Shown here one piece after another: positions 27,301 through 34,018 of a stretch of DNA of 64,000 nt. Position 1 is the stretch's first letter, and each line of letters opens with the position of its first letter. The notes beneath the pieces were generated by a model. The model was not told the DNA's origin, did not search any database, and was given only the letters and a program-made list of their open reading frames with translations. Origin of the DNA: a virus; IMG/VR virus record IMGVR_UViG_3300042463_000890, positions 1 through 64,000 of that record; one strand, 5' to 3'. The translations under genes and the position numbers were made by a program.

Positions 27301-29459
27301 GCCTGACCTTTTAATTGTTTTTCAATTAAAGTATTCATTACTGAAGGGTGGTCAACAATTATCTTCCAACTTATACTACCAGTTCTTGTTGAATCTTTAT
27401 AAGTATAAATTGGTTCAGGTCTACCTAAGAAACTTGTTTGTGACCAATTGGCTTGGCTTGTGTCGTTAAATTTTAAATCATATGGCGGAAACCACATAAC
27501 TCTACCTCCATTAGGACCTTTTTCACAAGTAGGTAATTCATCGTAAGTAAATCCAGGTCTGCTTGATGTCCTCCAAGCTAAGTTCTCGATTGAGAACATG
27601 TATTTTTTTGCATATCCTCCTCGTCCAACATCATTATCAGGAATGATATTAGTTGAACCAGGGTTTCTAAGTGGTGCGATGTTTAAATTATATGTATTAT
27701 CAAATACTGAGTTTGTAAACCTTCTTCCTGAAGTTGTAATACCATCTGTTTTTTGTAAATCTGCGTAAGTATAATAAGGAGTATCTTTTTGGAATACTCT
27801 ACAATACTCAATACCTGCTTCGCCACCTGTTGTATTATCAGTATAAGAAACCACTTGAGAACCTTTGGTCATTTCTTTGTACCCATCGTTAAAGACTTTA
27901 CTAACTTGATTAATCGCATTACCAACATGTTTTAATCTCGCAATTCCTGAAACATTATCTGCGGAATCAATAAGTCTTTGAGTTTGGTCTAATATTGAAC
28001 TTTGTTTAAAAGTAATATTTGTTGATTCATTACTTAAATAACTTGAACTTATTATATTAAATTCTTCATCTAAAGAACCTGAGCCTCCGCCAGGTGTTGA
28101 TTTAAACCCTGCGTTTCCTTTATATTTTGGTGAAGTCCACACGAATTGACCGTCAATACCTCCTCCATCAGTATAAGACTTCCCTTTTAAACCAAAATTA
28201 ATTTTTTCGTCATTACCTTCAAATAAAATACCCAATTCAGAAGGTCCGTATACAGGGACTTGGTCTTGTTGTCCAAATGGATTAACAGGAATTTGATTTG
28301 GTGGTGATGTAATTGTGGATGGTTCGGCATTTCTACTACCAACATAATATCCGCCAATTAGAGTTCCGTTGTCAGGATTAATAAGGTTAACTGCTAAATT
28401 AATTAACCCTTGAGCAACTCCTAATAATCCACCAAAATTTTTGTCGTACCCTGGTTGATATCTATTATAATTAATGTTTGCAAATAATGCAGACCTTTGT
28501 CCGTTACCTGTGTTAGCTAAAAATATTTGTGAAGGATTTCTTTTAATATTTAAAATAGGTCCTAAAAAACCACCTGTTAATTGATTAATAACATTAAGAG
28601 CGGTTGATGTTTGTTGAGTTTGAGCTCCATTAGCAGTGTTTTCATCAAAATAATCACCAGGGATTGGTGATACAGGCCAATAAGCTCCACCTAATCTTGT
28701 TAAAAAATCAGCGGCTGCTAATAATGGATTTTCAGGTACTGTTATCCTCCAATTTTTATATACTAATGGTTCTTGTCCTGTAACAATTAAACTAGCCTCA
28801 AAAGGGTCTGAAAGTGACTCTAAATTTACAAGACCAACTGTATTTTGGTAAATTTCAGCGTCAATTCTATCTTGGAAAAGTTTCTTTAAAGTTTGTGCAC
28901 CTAATCTGGCCAAATAAGAATCTTGAGACAATGTACCATCAGAACCTGTCGGATTATCAGATAATAAAATTTCATATGGTGAATATGATGAGGGTCTAAA
29001 AGTTGGTGGTTCCCAATAAGGTAGGTATATTTTATTGTTATTTTGAATACTGTCAATAACAACCATCTGATTGAATCCTCCTTCAGGCCCGTATATATTT
29101 TCGATATATGCAGCATCGATGTAAAATTCATTTACAATGTCTAAAATTGTATCATTTGGGTCGTACTCACCTTTGTTAGGTTCAACAGGTAATGGTGGTC
29201 CGTTATACGTTATTTCGGTATTAAACCCTCCTTCAGGTCCGTATTCGTTTAACGGATATAACTGTTGAGCAAAAACTCCATCACTAATTAATTCATCAGG
29301 AGAATCTATTACAGGACTTACTGTTAAATTTGTTTCATAGTTTACCGCTCCCGTAGGTGGTGAGAATACACCATTAACGGAATAGGGTGGCAAGTTTTTA
29401 TTAATTAAAGAATTTCTAAAACTTGATGAATTTATAAATGATAATGAACTTTCTGACAT
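24372..29459 (-). CDS. Giant baseplate/tail protein with internal OmpA-like domain
   Basis: A 1,695-residue protein. Two stretches are typical of tail/baseplate proteins: about 670-720 (WFPPYDLKF, FLGRPEPIYTYKDSTRTGSI) and about 1,180-1,250 (KTVSFTYEPLVFDINPEGIG). In between, residues about 895-1,045 match the OmpA C-terminal fold: GSASAPASVSYNQNLSKRRN corresponds to the peptidoglycan-binding motif with its YNxxLSxRR signature, ending ACRRVRI. A Thr/Pro/Gln linker of about 30 residues follows. The last 130 residues are a Lys/Glu-rich coiled coil. It lies between the tape measure and the gp53-like gene, a position used for tube-cap and hub-adaptor proteins. A TATTTAT motif stands 15 nt before the start. 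Confidence 0.85.
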   Translation of the reverse strand: MSESSLSFINSSSFRNSLINKNLPPYSVNGVFSPPTGAVNYETNLTVSPVIDSPDELISDGVFAQQLYPLNEYGPEGGFNTEITYNGPPLPVEPNKGEYDPNDTILDIVNEFYIDAAYIENIYGPEGGFNQMVVIDSIQNNNKIYLPYWEPPTFRPSSYSPYEILLSDNPTGSDGTLSQDSYLARLGAQTLKKLFQDRIDAEIYQNTVGLVNLESLSDPFEASLIVTGQEPLVYKNWRITVPENPLLAAADFLTRLGGAYWPVSPIPGDYFDENTANGAQTQQTSTALNVINQLTGGFLGPILNIKRNPSQIFLANTGNGQRSALFANINYNRYQPGYDKNFGGLLGVAQGLINLAVNLINPDNGTLIGGYYVGSRNAEPSTITSPPNQIPVNPFGQQDQVPVYGPSELGILFEGNDEKINFGLKGKSYTDGGGIDGQFVWTSPKYKGNAGFKSTPGGGSGSLDEEFNIISSSYLSNESTNITFKQSSILDQTQRLIDSADNVSGIARLKHVGNAINQVSKVFNDGYKEMTKGSQVVSYTDNTTGGEAGIEYCRVFQKDTPYYTYADLQKTDGITTSGRRFTNSVFDNTYNLNIAPLRNPGSTNIIPDNDVGRGGYAKKYMFSIENLAWRTSSRPGFTYDELPTCEKGPNGGRVMWFPPYDLKFNDTSQANWSQTSFLGRPEPIYTYKDSTRTGSISWKIIVDHPSVMNTLIEKQLKGQAKERINSIIDSFFAGCVKYDIYELAKKFNTIPVKDLFTYQEILNNPRLTDEELAGINKSIPKDNDPINTTGTQNTNNNTAPNDNVDAASFKSTYEGLSFYFHNDIPDPNSNSTTSSVPYNQTFDSYIGLKPTYIDRANSTFSEDSSFCKKTGTVPGESVTYSEYCSRAKKVGEFFDSVVVSNYNKIAKDDKNFVVEAFNILKQGGTITLSMIGSASAPASVSYNQNLSKRRNDSVIKFFKEYKIGDANLAEYIDSQKFKVVLTDAKGEEISIPKSESGESFFDVNCTKNITGGTGTVNSNSQIYSVNAMACRRVRIKDIKVELPPQPTTTTTTVLPQPNPEQNVPVPKPQPTVDYIKKIKEGISKKILRNLFSECDYFEVIKESNPMVLDTIKEKIKYFNPVFHSMTPEGLNARLTFLNQCVRPGETIPTIGTDGKPKFNDAVNTSFGAPPILVLRIGDFYHTKIVPKTVSFTYEPLVFDINPEGIGIQPMIANVTLGFDFIGGHGLARPVEQLQNALSFNYYGNTEIYDERAVWTEDTSALDKQIVDAILASQTPATQNNVDTTSTNDGGSTIGEIVTNIPTPSGQTGEIGYQKIMDNLIDGTKSYFELITNKLESINSSYNYGLVQLLNSVRDFSGGTVVTGDTIPGQGVLIEIYGKPKEWEKEIDNRLAFALDDIDANNNPIIKKLGSFFNIDDDSKPIRDVKNNIKAYLENLATTYKNGVATTVQEIVVEEQNYVQIIRKINVVAQKTDGKLLETNLPRIYNLSGTTEVSDSSKQSASIPNDTYEELIYDFRTLENVTVGTGGFNKLIGDFPYHIAFGSDTYNSGDFITFKDDISSLPDKTFYLFMARILSDKNKKNEFINYVIKGDLVDWKNPVKLMNKFEKIVDDLGKTYEKEIKEEEKLFEKLKKETQFKKLTEGLDELMYPKGKARKFEYSTEPQPTDDDKKKLISDLYKTVNVDTNKSTFDGKIKFD

Positions 29460-29474
29460 TTATTTCATTTTATT

Positions 29475-29481
29475 ATAAATA
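29475..29481 (-). promoter_or_regulatory. TATTTAT candidate late promoter before the 1,695-residue gene
   Basis: Minus-strand CTATTTATAATAAAA, 15 nt before the ATG at 29459, in the 26-base gap after the tape-measure gene. It is one of the best matches to the extended consensus. Confidence 0.55.
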
Positions 29482-29485
29482 GTAA

Positions 29486-31381
29486 TTAACCAAAATTATA
29501 AGAGTTTAATTCACCACTTTTTATTTGTTGATTTAATTGGTTAGGATTAGAATTAGGGTTCATACCTGTAATAACCGCTTGAACAATTTGTTGTTTAACC
29601 GATAAGTCATTTAATGCCATTGATAATGAATTAGTATCAATTCCTTGAGATGTAACATTTACTGTTATGTTTCCATCAACAGAAATTTTTTGATTAGATT
29701 CAGTCGGGGGTGTGTTAGTATTATTACCTAAATTTGTACCTCCAACAATCGCATTGTTATAAATTCTTAATTGGTCTTGTTCAAATGGTATTACAAAATC
29801 TTTAACTTCAGTTGTTTTAGGGGGTATTAATTTTTCTTTTTCACCAACATAAGTTGCGGTTTTTTCGGCTAGTCCTGTAAATAATTGTGTTAATGGATTA
29901 GTTGATTTGGTTAAATCGTCAATTGCGGTCTTACTATTCTTTAAAGCCTCGTCAAACGCTCCTTGAATATAGGTACTAGTACTCGTCAATGCGGTTGTAA
30001 ATCCTCCTAAGGCGTCTCCCTTATTTATACTATCAAGTAAATTACTTAGTCCACTACCTAAAGCTTCTCTTAACGTATCAATTTGTAATTTTTCACCACT
30101 CGCCGCTTTACCCAAAACATTATATCCCTCTACTGTTGCCTGTCTACCCTGCTCAACAATCCTTGTACCCGCCAAAGCAGTTCCTGTTCTGTTCTTCATA
30201 GACTCCAATATACCAGCAATTCTTTCACTAGTTTTTAATTGTTCTTTCGCCAAATCTTCCATACTTTTTTCAGTATCAGAAGCTTTACCTAATTGTTCAA
30301 TATCTTCTTTACTTAATTCTGTAATCGCCTTTGTTTGAGTTTTACCTTCTTTATCTTCAAATGTAACTTGATATTGTCCTCCCTCTCCCATTTCAGCGAG
30401 ATTAGCAATCATTTTTTGTTGTTCTTCAGTTGCAAAATCAGGGAAACTAATTTTACTTAATTTGTCATCTAATTCTGCACTACCTAACGCCATTTTAGTC
30501 AATTCATCTGCGGTCATGCCAACAAGTGGAGCGATTTCTCTTAATTGTCGTCTAGCTCCTGGCATTATTTCAAATTGACCTTTTTCATTTAATTGGACAA
30601 ATTGTTTTGACATTTCAGCAATTTGATTTTGTAATTCAGCAGGGTCATTTTGAGCCAAATCCATTAATCTTAATGGGTCTAACAAATCACTTTGGGTAAC
30701 TCCTAACCTTTGTAACCCTGCCGCCATATCAATCGCTTTCTCGGGACTAAATAAACTATCCGCGAGAGTAAGGGTTTTATTCATGTCTATTCTCAAGGCG
30801 GTAGCTTGAGCAGCCATTTTTGCAAGTCCCTGAACACCATTTTCAAATCCAAACTTATTTAAAGCGGACATATTTTCTAAAACTTTGTCTGAAACCGCAA
30901 CCGCACTAACACCTTGTTGTCTAGCAACATCAACTACGCTTTTCATTTCTTTATTAATATGTGAAATAGAAAATCCTGCGTCTTTGAACCCTTTAACTAA
31001 TTCTGCGGTTGATTGTTCTGTTACTTTAGTAACCGCATATATTTCTTCAATTGTTTTACCTTGTGTTATGACATTTCTTCCAAGTTCCTTTGCTACGTTA
31101 AACATGATGTCTGAAATTTCTTTCATACCACCACCCATCTCTTTTACTTTGATGGCTGCATCCCCCATTGCTGCCTGCATTGCAACAACATTTTCTCTAC
31201 CTTGTCCAAATTGGTGGGCAATACTAGTCGCATACCCTTCCATTTCCTCCATGGTTTTGATTATTTCGGAACCTTCAAAATTGGTCATGATAGCATCCCC
31301 AATATCTTTACCCAAACTTTTAAGATAATCCCCAAAACCTTGGATTGGGTTTGTTGTTCCTGTAGATGAACCTGCTTGCAT
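29486..31381 (-). CDS. Probable tail tape measure protein
   Basis: A 631-residue, mostly helical protein rich in Ala, Met, Lys and Gln. Long uninterrupted helices dominate residues 20-500 (VVAMQAAMGDAAIKVKEMGG; QRLGVTQSDLLDPLRLMDLA), as expected for a protein that spans the tail tube and sets its length. The C-terminal 130 residues are Asn/Thr-rich. It lies downstream of the tube and gp26-like genes and upstream of the large baseplate genes, the standard tape-measure position and that of T4 gp29 (590 residues). By the usual 1.5 Angstrom per residue rule, 631 residues would give a tail near 95 nm. No membrane segment is obvious. A TATTTAT motif precedes it. Confidence 0.75.
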   Translation of the reverse strand: MQAGSSTGTTNPIQGFGDYLKSLGKDIGDAIMTNFEGSEIIKTMEEMEGYATSIAHQFGQGRENVVAMQAAMGDAAIKVKEMGGGMKEISDIMFNVAKELGRNVITQGKTIEEIYAVTKVTEQSTAELVKGFKDAGFSISHINKEMKSVVDVARQQGVSAVAVSDKVLENMSALNKFGFENGVQGLAKMAAQATALRIDMNKTLTLADSLFSPEKAIDMAAGLQRLGVTQSDLLDPLRLMDLAQNDPAELQNQIAEMSKQFVQLNEKGQFEIMPGARRQLREIAPLVGMTADELTKMALGSAELDDKLSKISFPDFATEEQQKMIANLAEMGEGGQYQVTFEDKEGKTQTKAITELSKEDIEQLGKASDTEKSMEDLAKEQLKTSERIAGILESMKNRTGTALAGTRIVEQGRQATVEGYNVLGKAASGEKLQIDTLREALGSGLSNLLDSINKGDALGGFTTALTSTSTYIQGAFDEALKNSKTAIDDLTKSTNPLTQLFTGLAEKTATYVGEKEKLIPPKTTEVKDFVIPFEQDQLRIYNNAIVGGTNLGNNTNTPPTESNQKISVDGNITVNVTSQGIDTNSLSMALNDLSVKQQIVQAVITGMNPNSNPNQLNQQIKSGELNSYNFG

Positions 31382-31398
31382 ACTTTTTAAGTTTTAAT

Positions 31399-31405
31399 AT
31401 AAATA
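31399..31405 (-). promoter_or_regulatory. TATTTAT candidate late promoter before the tape-measure gene
   Basis: Minus-strand CTATTTATATTAAAAC, 17 nt before the ATG at 31381. Confidence 0.5.
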
Positions 31406-31414
31406 GGTTCCGAT

Positions 31415-31522
31415 TTAATTTTTTGGAGTATTTTCTTCTATGATTTTGTTGATTAGAAATTTTCGAGCGTATGTGGGGATATTAAGAAATTCATAATATG
31501 AAGTTCTTAATATTTTAGCCAT
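31415..31522 (-). CDS. Short ORF after the gp26-like gene; likely +1 frameshift extension of it
   Basis: From an ATG at 31522 this frame encodes 35 residues (MAKILRTSYYEFLNIPTYAR and following) to a TAA at 31415. The same frame is open upstream without stop to 31,620, so it overlaps the end of the gp26-like gene in the +1 frame. The run T6-C at 31577-31571 lets a ribosome pass from TTT TTT into TTC. That would replace the last four residues of the gp26-like protein by 51 residues and give a product of about 301 residues. In T4, gene 51 follows gene 26 at this place. Whether it is read by frameshift, from its own ATG, or not at all cannot be decided here. Confidence 0.55.
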   Translation of the reverse strand: MAKILRTSYYEFLNIPTYARKFLINKIIEENTPKN

Positions 31523-31556
31523 AACATAGAATTCTTCAAGTAGGAATAGTCTGTAA

Positions 31557-32321
31557 TCAGAAGAAAGGGCGAAAAAATTCAGCCCCAAAGGTAATCTCGA
31601 AAGATACCAATTCTCCTGACGGGGCTATAACTTGTCTTCTTAAGTCTAAAGAGATTTGATTTTCTCTCATAAAATTTCGAATGTGTTTAGAATCCATAAT
31701 TGGTAACGATGCAACAAATTGAGCGATATGTCCTCTATCTGAATTACCGTCAACTTCTTGGATTTGTCTTTCTAATCTCCATGTTATTTTTGGAGCAACT
31801 CTACCAACGGGATATTGTTCTACCATTTTTTCAATATCCATAATTTCACCATAAGTTAATGGTTTCAATTTAACTGTTGAGCCACTTCTTGGTAGTTTAG
31901 TAGTAAATAATCCGTTCTCATCAGGTGCGTTTGGAATACGTTTAATATTTAACTCATCCAAAAGGATTTCGGTATCAAACGGTTTACCTGTTTTTGGGTC
32001 GGTAACTGATATTTTATATTCAGGCCCAAATGAAGTATTTCGTAAAAATATGAGAATCGCTTCAATATCCCCTTCAAGCATTTCATCAGGTCTGATGTCG
32101 TGTTCGTATATTTTGTTTCTTAATAATGATAGTACTATATTTGTAGATGAGCCAGGTTGTGACGCAACTGATACTAAAAAGTTTTCATCATTAGCGGTTA
32201 AATAACCAACTTTAACTGATTTCTTTTTTGATTTATAAAAAATACCCCCTGTTGGTAATTGTACCACATCATGTGGTAAATTAAAATTTTCTTGTCCTAC
32301 GGTATATGCGTTTTGTTCCAT
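31557..32321 (-). CDS. T4 gp26-like baseplate hub / tail assembly protein
   Basis: A 254-residue protein matching the T4_baseplate (gp26) family by its N-terminal pattern (VVQLPTGGIFYKSKKKSVKV, then LTANDENFLVS), the central LLRNKIYEHDIRPDEMLEGD, and KLKPLTYGEIMDIEKMVEQYP. Members of this family act in baseplate hub assembly and stand upstream of the tape measure, where other phages keep tail assembly chaperones. The gene ends FFRPFF* beside a T6-C run, and a +1 frame continues for 51 codons (see 31415-31522). It starts 36 bases after the stop of the small zinc-finger-like gene. Confidence 0.82.
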   Translation of the reverse strand: MEQNAYTVGQENFNLPHDVVQLPTGGIFYKSKKKSVKVGYLTANDENFLVSVASQPGSSTNIVLSLLRNKIYEHDIRPDEMLEGDIEAILIFLRNTSFGPEYKISVTDPKTGKPFDTEILLDELNIKRIPNAPDENGLFTTKLPRSGSTVKLKPLTYGEIMDIEKMVEQYPVGRVAPKITWRLERQIQEVDGNSDRGHIAQFVASLPIMDSKHIRNFMRENQISLDLRRQVIAPSGELVSFEITFGAEFFRPFF

Positions 32322-32357
32322 GTTTTTCTTTTAAAAATAATTTGACTATTATAAAAA

Positions 32358-32486
32358 TCAATCTTTCTTTTTAGAATCTGATTGTTTATTATTTTTTTTC
32401 TTTTTTTTATGTCTATTGTCAAACTCTTCTTTAGTTTCAAATATTTTACCACAAGTTTGACATGTATATCCTGTTAAGTTTTCCAT
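32358..32486 (-). CDS. Micro-protein with degenerate C2H2 zinc-finger-like motif
   Basis: A 42-residue frame between the tail tube and gp26-like genes. It opens MENLTGYTCQTCGKIFETKE and has the C2H2 spacing Y-x-C-x2-C-x3-F-x5-F-x3-H, but the second zinc His is missing; a basic tail of nine lysines follows. It begins 15 bases after the terminator that follows the tube gene and ends 36 bases before the gp26-like gene. The pattern argues for a real gene, perhaps a nucleic-acid-binding regulator. The lost ligand means zinc binding is uncertain. I recognise no specific homolog. Confidence 0.6.
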   Translation of the reverse strand: MENLTGYTCQTCGKIFETKEEFDNRHKKKKKNNKQSDSKKKD

Positions 32487-32501
32487 AATTATATAATAAA
32501 A

Positions 32502-32529
32502 AAAGTTCCACGTTTGTACATGGAACTTT
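32502..32529 (-). terminator. Terminator after the tail tube gene
   Basis: A perfect 9-bp stem AAAGTTCCA/TGGAACTTT with a 10-base loop, 24 bases past the tube stop. On the minus strand the stem runs into TTTTTTTATTATAT, a typical T-tract. Confidence 0.85.
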
Positions 32530-32552
32530 AAATTTTATGTTAATTCTAAATT

Positions 32553-33041
32553 TTAGTATACTAATACACAACGGTCCATCTGAAGTGTTGCAGAAATTGT
32601 TGCAATACCATCGGTTGAATATCCTAAAGAGTCAAAGTTAACTGAAGTTAAAAATGTCCCTTCAATAATCCATTTTTCAACAACAACACCTGTTGGGTCT
32701 AACATTTCAAGGTCCACATTCTTTTTATAACCCGCAGCGTAACCCATACGACCTGTTACAGATTCCGCACATAAACGAACCCACTCCATAAGAGCTTGTG
32801 ATGCTGAAGGACCAATAGGGTCACGGAATTTAACGTTAATAGGATTCCATTTAAATCTACCAGCAACATATGTCGAGGTATTTAAAAACGGTATCTCTGT
32901 AGCGTTAACTGTGATTGACGGTCTAGCGGCGGTTTCTACAAACCATTCATTGATACCCAATGTAGATGGAAATCTCATGATGAACCTGTTCTGTCTTTTA
33001 GGTTCATAAGGTATCGGCATTTTCATTAATAAATCAGCCAT
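32553..33041 (-). CDS. Tail tube protein, gp19-like
   Basis: A 162-residue protein, the usual length of T4 gp19 (163). The opening MADLLMKMPIPYEPKRQNRF is followed by FIMRFPSTLGINEWFVETAA and a beta-rich core with FKWNPINVKFRDP, GYKKNVDLEMLDPTGVVVEK and a closing ISATLQMDRCVLVY. Hexamer rings of this protein form the inner tube through which DNA passes. It lies two genes downstream of the sheath and is followed by its own terminator, which fits the high copy number needed. A TATTTAT motif lies 34 nt before the start. Confidence 0.93.
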   Translation of the reverse strand: MADLLMKMPIPYEPKRQNRFIMRFPSTLGINEWFVETAARPSITVNATEIPFLNTSTYVAGRFKWNPINVKFRDPIGPSASQALMEWVRLCAESVTGRMGYAAGYKKNVDLEMLDPTGVVVEKWIIEGTFLTSVNFDSLGYSTDGIATISATLQMDRCVLVY

Positions 33042-33075
33042 TTTGTTGTATTTTTTTTTCTTCTTTTATTTTATT

Positions 33076-33082
33076 ATAAATA
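33076..33082 (-). promoter_or_regulatory. TATTTAT candidate late promoter before the tail tube gene
   Basis: Minus-strand GATATTTATAATAAAATAA, 34 nt before the ATG at 33041, one of the closest matches to the extended consensus. Confidence 0.55.
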
Positions 33083-33149
33083 TCCCCAAGTAAAATTTTT
33101 CTCTTTACTTTTGGTTTTTTAATTTTAATCTTCCATTATAAGTATCTAG

Positions 33150-33968
33150 TTAATATAATTTTTTCTTTCCTCCAGCAGTTGAATAAGTTTTAAGTATCGG
33201 TTCTTTTTCAAAATGTTGTTTCATTTTTTCTAAATTTCTAACATCATCATCTGAAAATCCAATTGTAGGTAAGAAATTATTAGATACTTTGTTCTTTAAA
33301 AAAGCTTTCTTTTGAAGGTGGGAAGCCATATCTCTAACATACGAAATAAATTCTTTCATCGCTTTAACTTTACCTTCTTCAGGATTTGTTGCAGAACCTT
33401 CTCCATAACTTACAGGGTAAAATTTACACATATCTAAATACTCTCTAATCATTTCTCTTGGGGAAGACTCCTCTTCGTCCGTTAAATTTCTATATTTTGT
33501 TAAATTTTTAACCAACTCCTTTGCAGATATCCCTCCTGTATTTGAGACAATTAAATTATAAACTGCCTCTTTTAATACATTTGGTGTATGTCCTCTTGCA
33601 GTGATTATGGAAAAAATAGACCCGTTATTTATCGCCTCCACAAAATCATCCCATGCAGGTCCTTGCTTTGCCGTCAAAGAATCTACAATAAATTGTTTAT
33701 CTCCTTTAACCCCAAAATATCTAAACGGTTCTTCTGCAAAACCTACTATGGTATGACCTTCATACTCAAATGGTTCTTTACCTATTTCAGTTCTATATTC
33801 CGCAAAGTCTTCTGTTGACATACCAACTTCATTACCACCTTCGTCTTTAAGGATTATCTTTGTTGGCATAACCATAATATTATCATCCCAGTCGAATGAA
33901 TAATATTTCATGTCAGGAGTACCCTCCTCATCAATTCCCTCTTTAAAAATTCTTCTATTAACTTTCAT
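33150..33968 (-). CDS. HAD-superfamily phosphatase-like protein in the tail cluster
   Basis: A 272-residue protein with three haloacid-dehalogenase landmarks: motif I YYSFDWDDNIM (nucleophile D26, acid/base D28), motif II IITARGH (T123), and motif IV GFSDDDVRNL (about D236-D238). The cap region between motifs I and II is about 90 residues, a C1/C2-type insertion. HAD enzymes remove phosphate from nucleotides, sugars or proteins; the substrate here is unknown. The N-terminus MKVNRRIFKEGIDEEG is a charged extension before the domain. It lies between sheath and tube genes, after the sheath terminator and 108 bases before the tube. Such a place for an enzyme is unusual; candidates include nucleotide salvage or protein dephosphorylation, both speculative. 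Confidence 0.72.
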   Translation of the reverse strand: MKVNRRIFKEGIDEEGTPDMKYYSFDWDDNIMVMPTKIILKDEGGNEVGMSTEDFAEYRTEIGKEPFEYEGHTIVGFAEEPFRYFGVKGDKQFIVDSLTAKQGPAWDDFVEAINNGSIFSIITARGHTPNVLKEAVYNLIVSNTGGISAKELVKNLTKYRNLTDEEESSPREMIREYLDMCKFYPVSYGEGSATNPEEGKVKAMKEFISYVRDMASHLQKKAFLKNKVSNNFLPTIGFSDDDVRNLEKMKQHFEKEPILKTYSTAGGKKKLY

Positions 33969-33984
33969 ATAATTAAATGGCTAA

Positions 33985-34008
33985 AAGGTGGGGAATAAAC
34001 CCCACCTT
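33985..34008 (-). terminator. Terminator after the tail sheath gene
   Basis: A perfect 9-bp GC-rich stem AAGGTGGGG/CCCCACCTT with a 6-base loop, 10 bases past the sheath stop. The minus-strand tail is short (TTTT); the plus strand has a longer T-tract, so it may act in both directions, though no plus gene ends here. Confidence 0.78.
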
Positions 34009-34018
34009 ATTTTTTGTT

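Noticed and set aside
30885-31328. Plus-strand frame of 147 codons
   Set aside because: Entirely inside the tape-measure gene on the other strand; composition follows the antisense of that gene.
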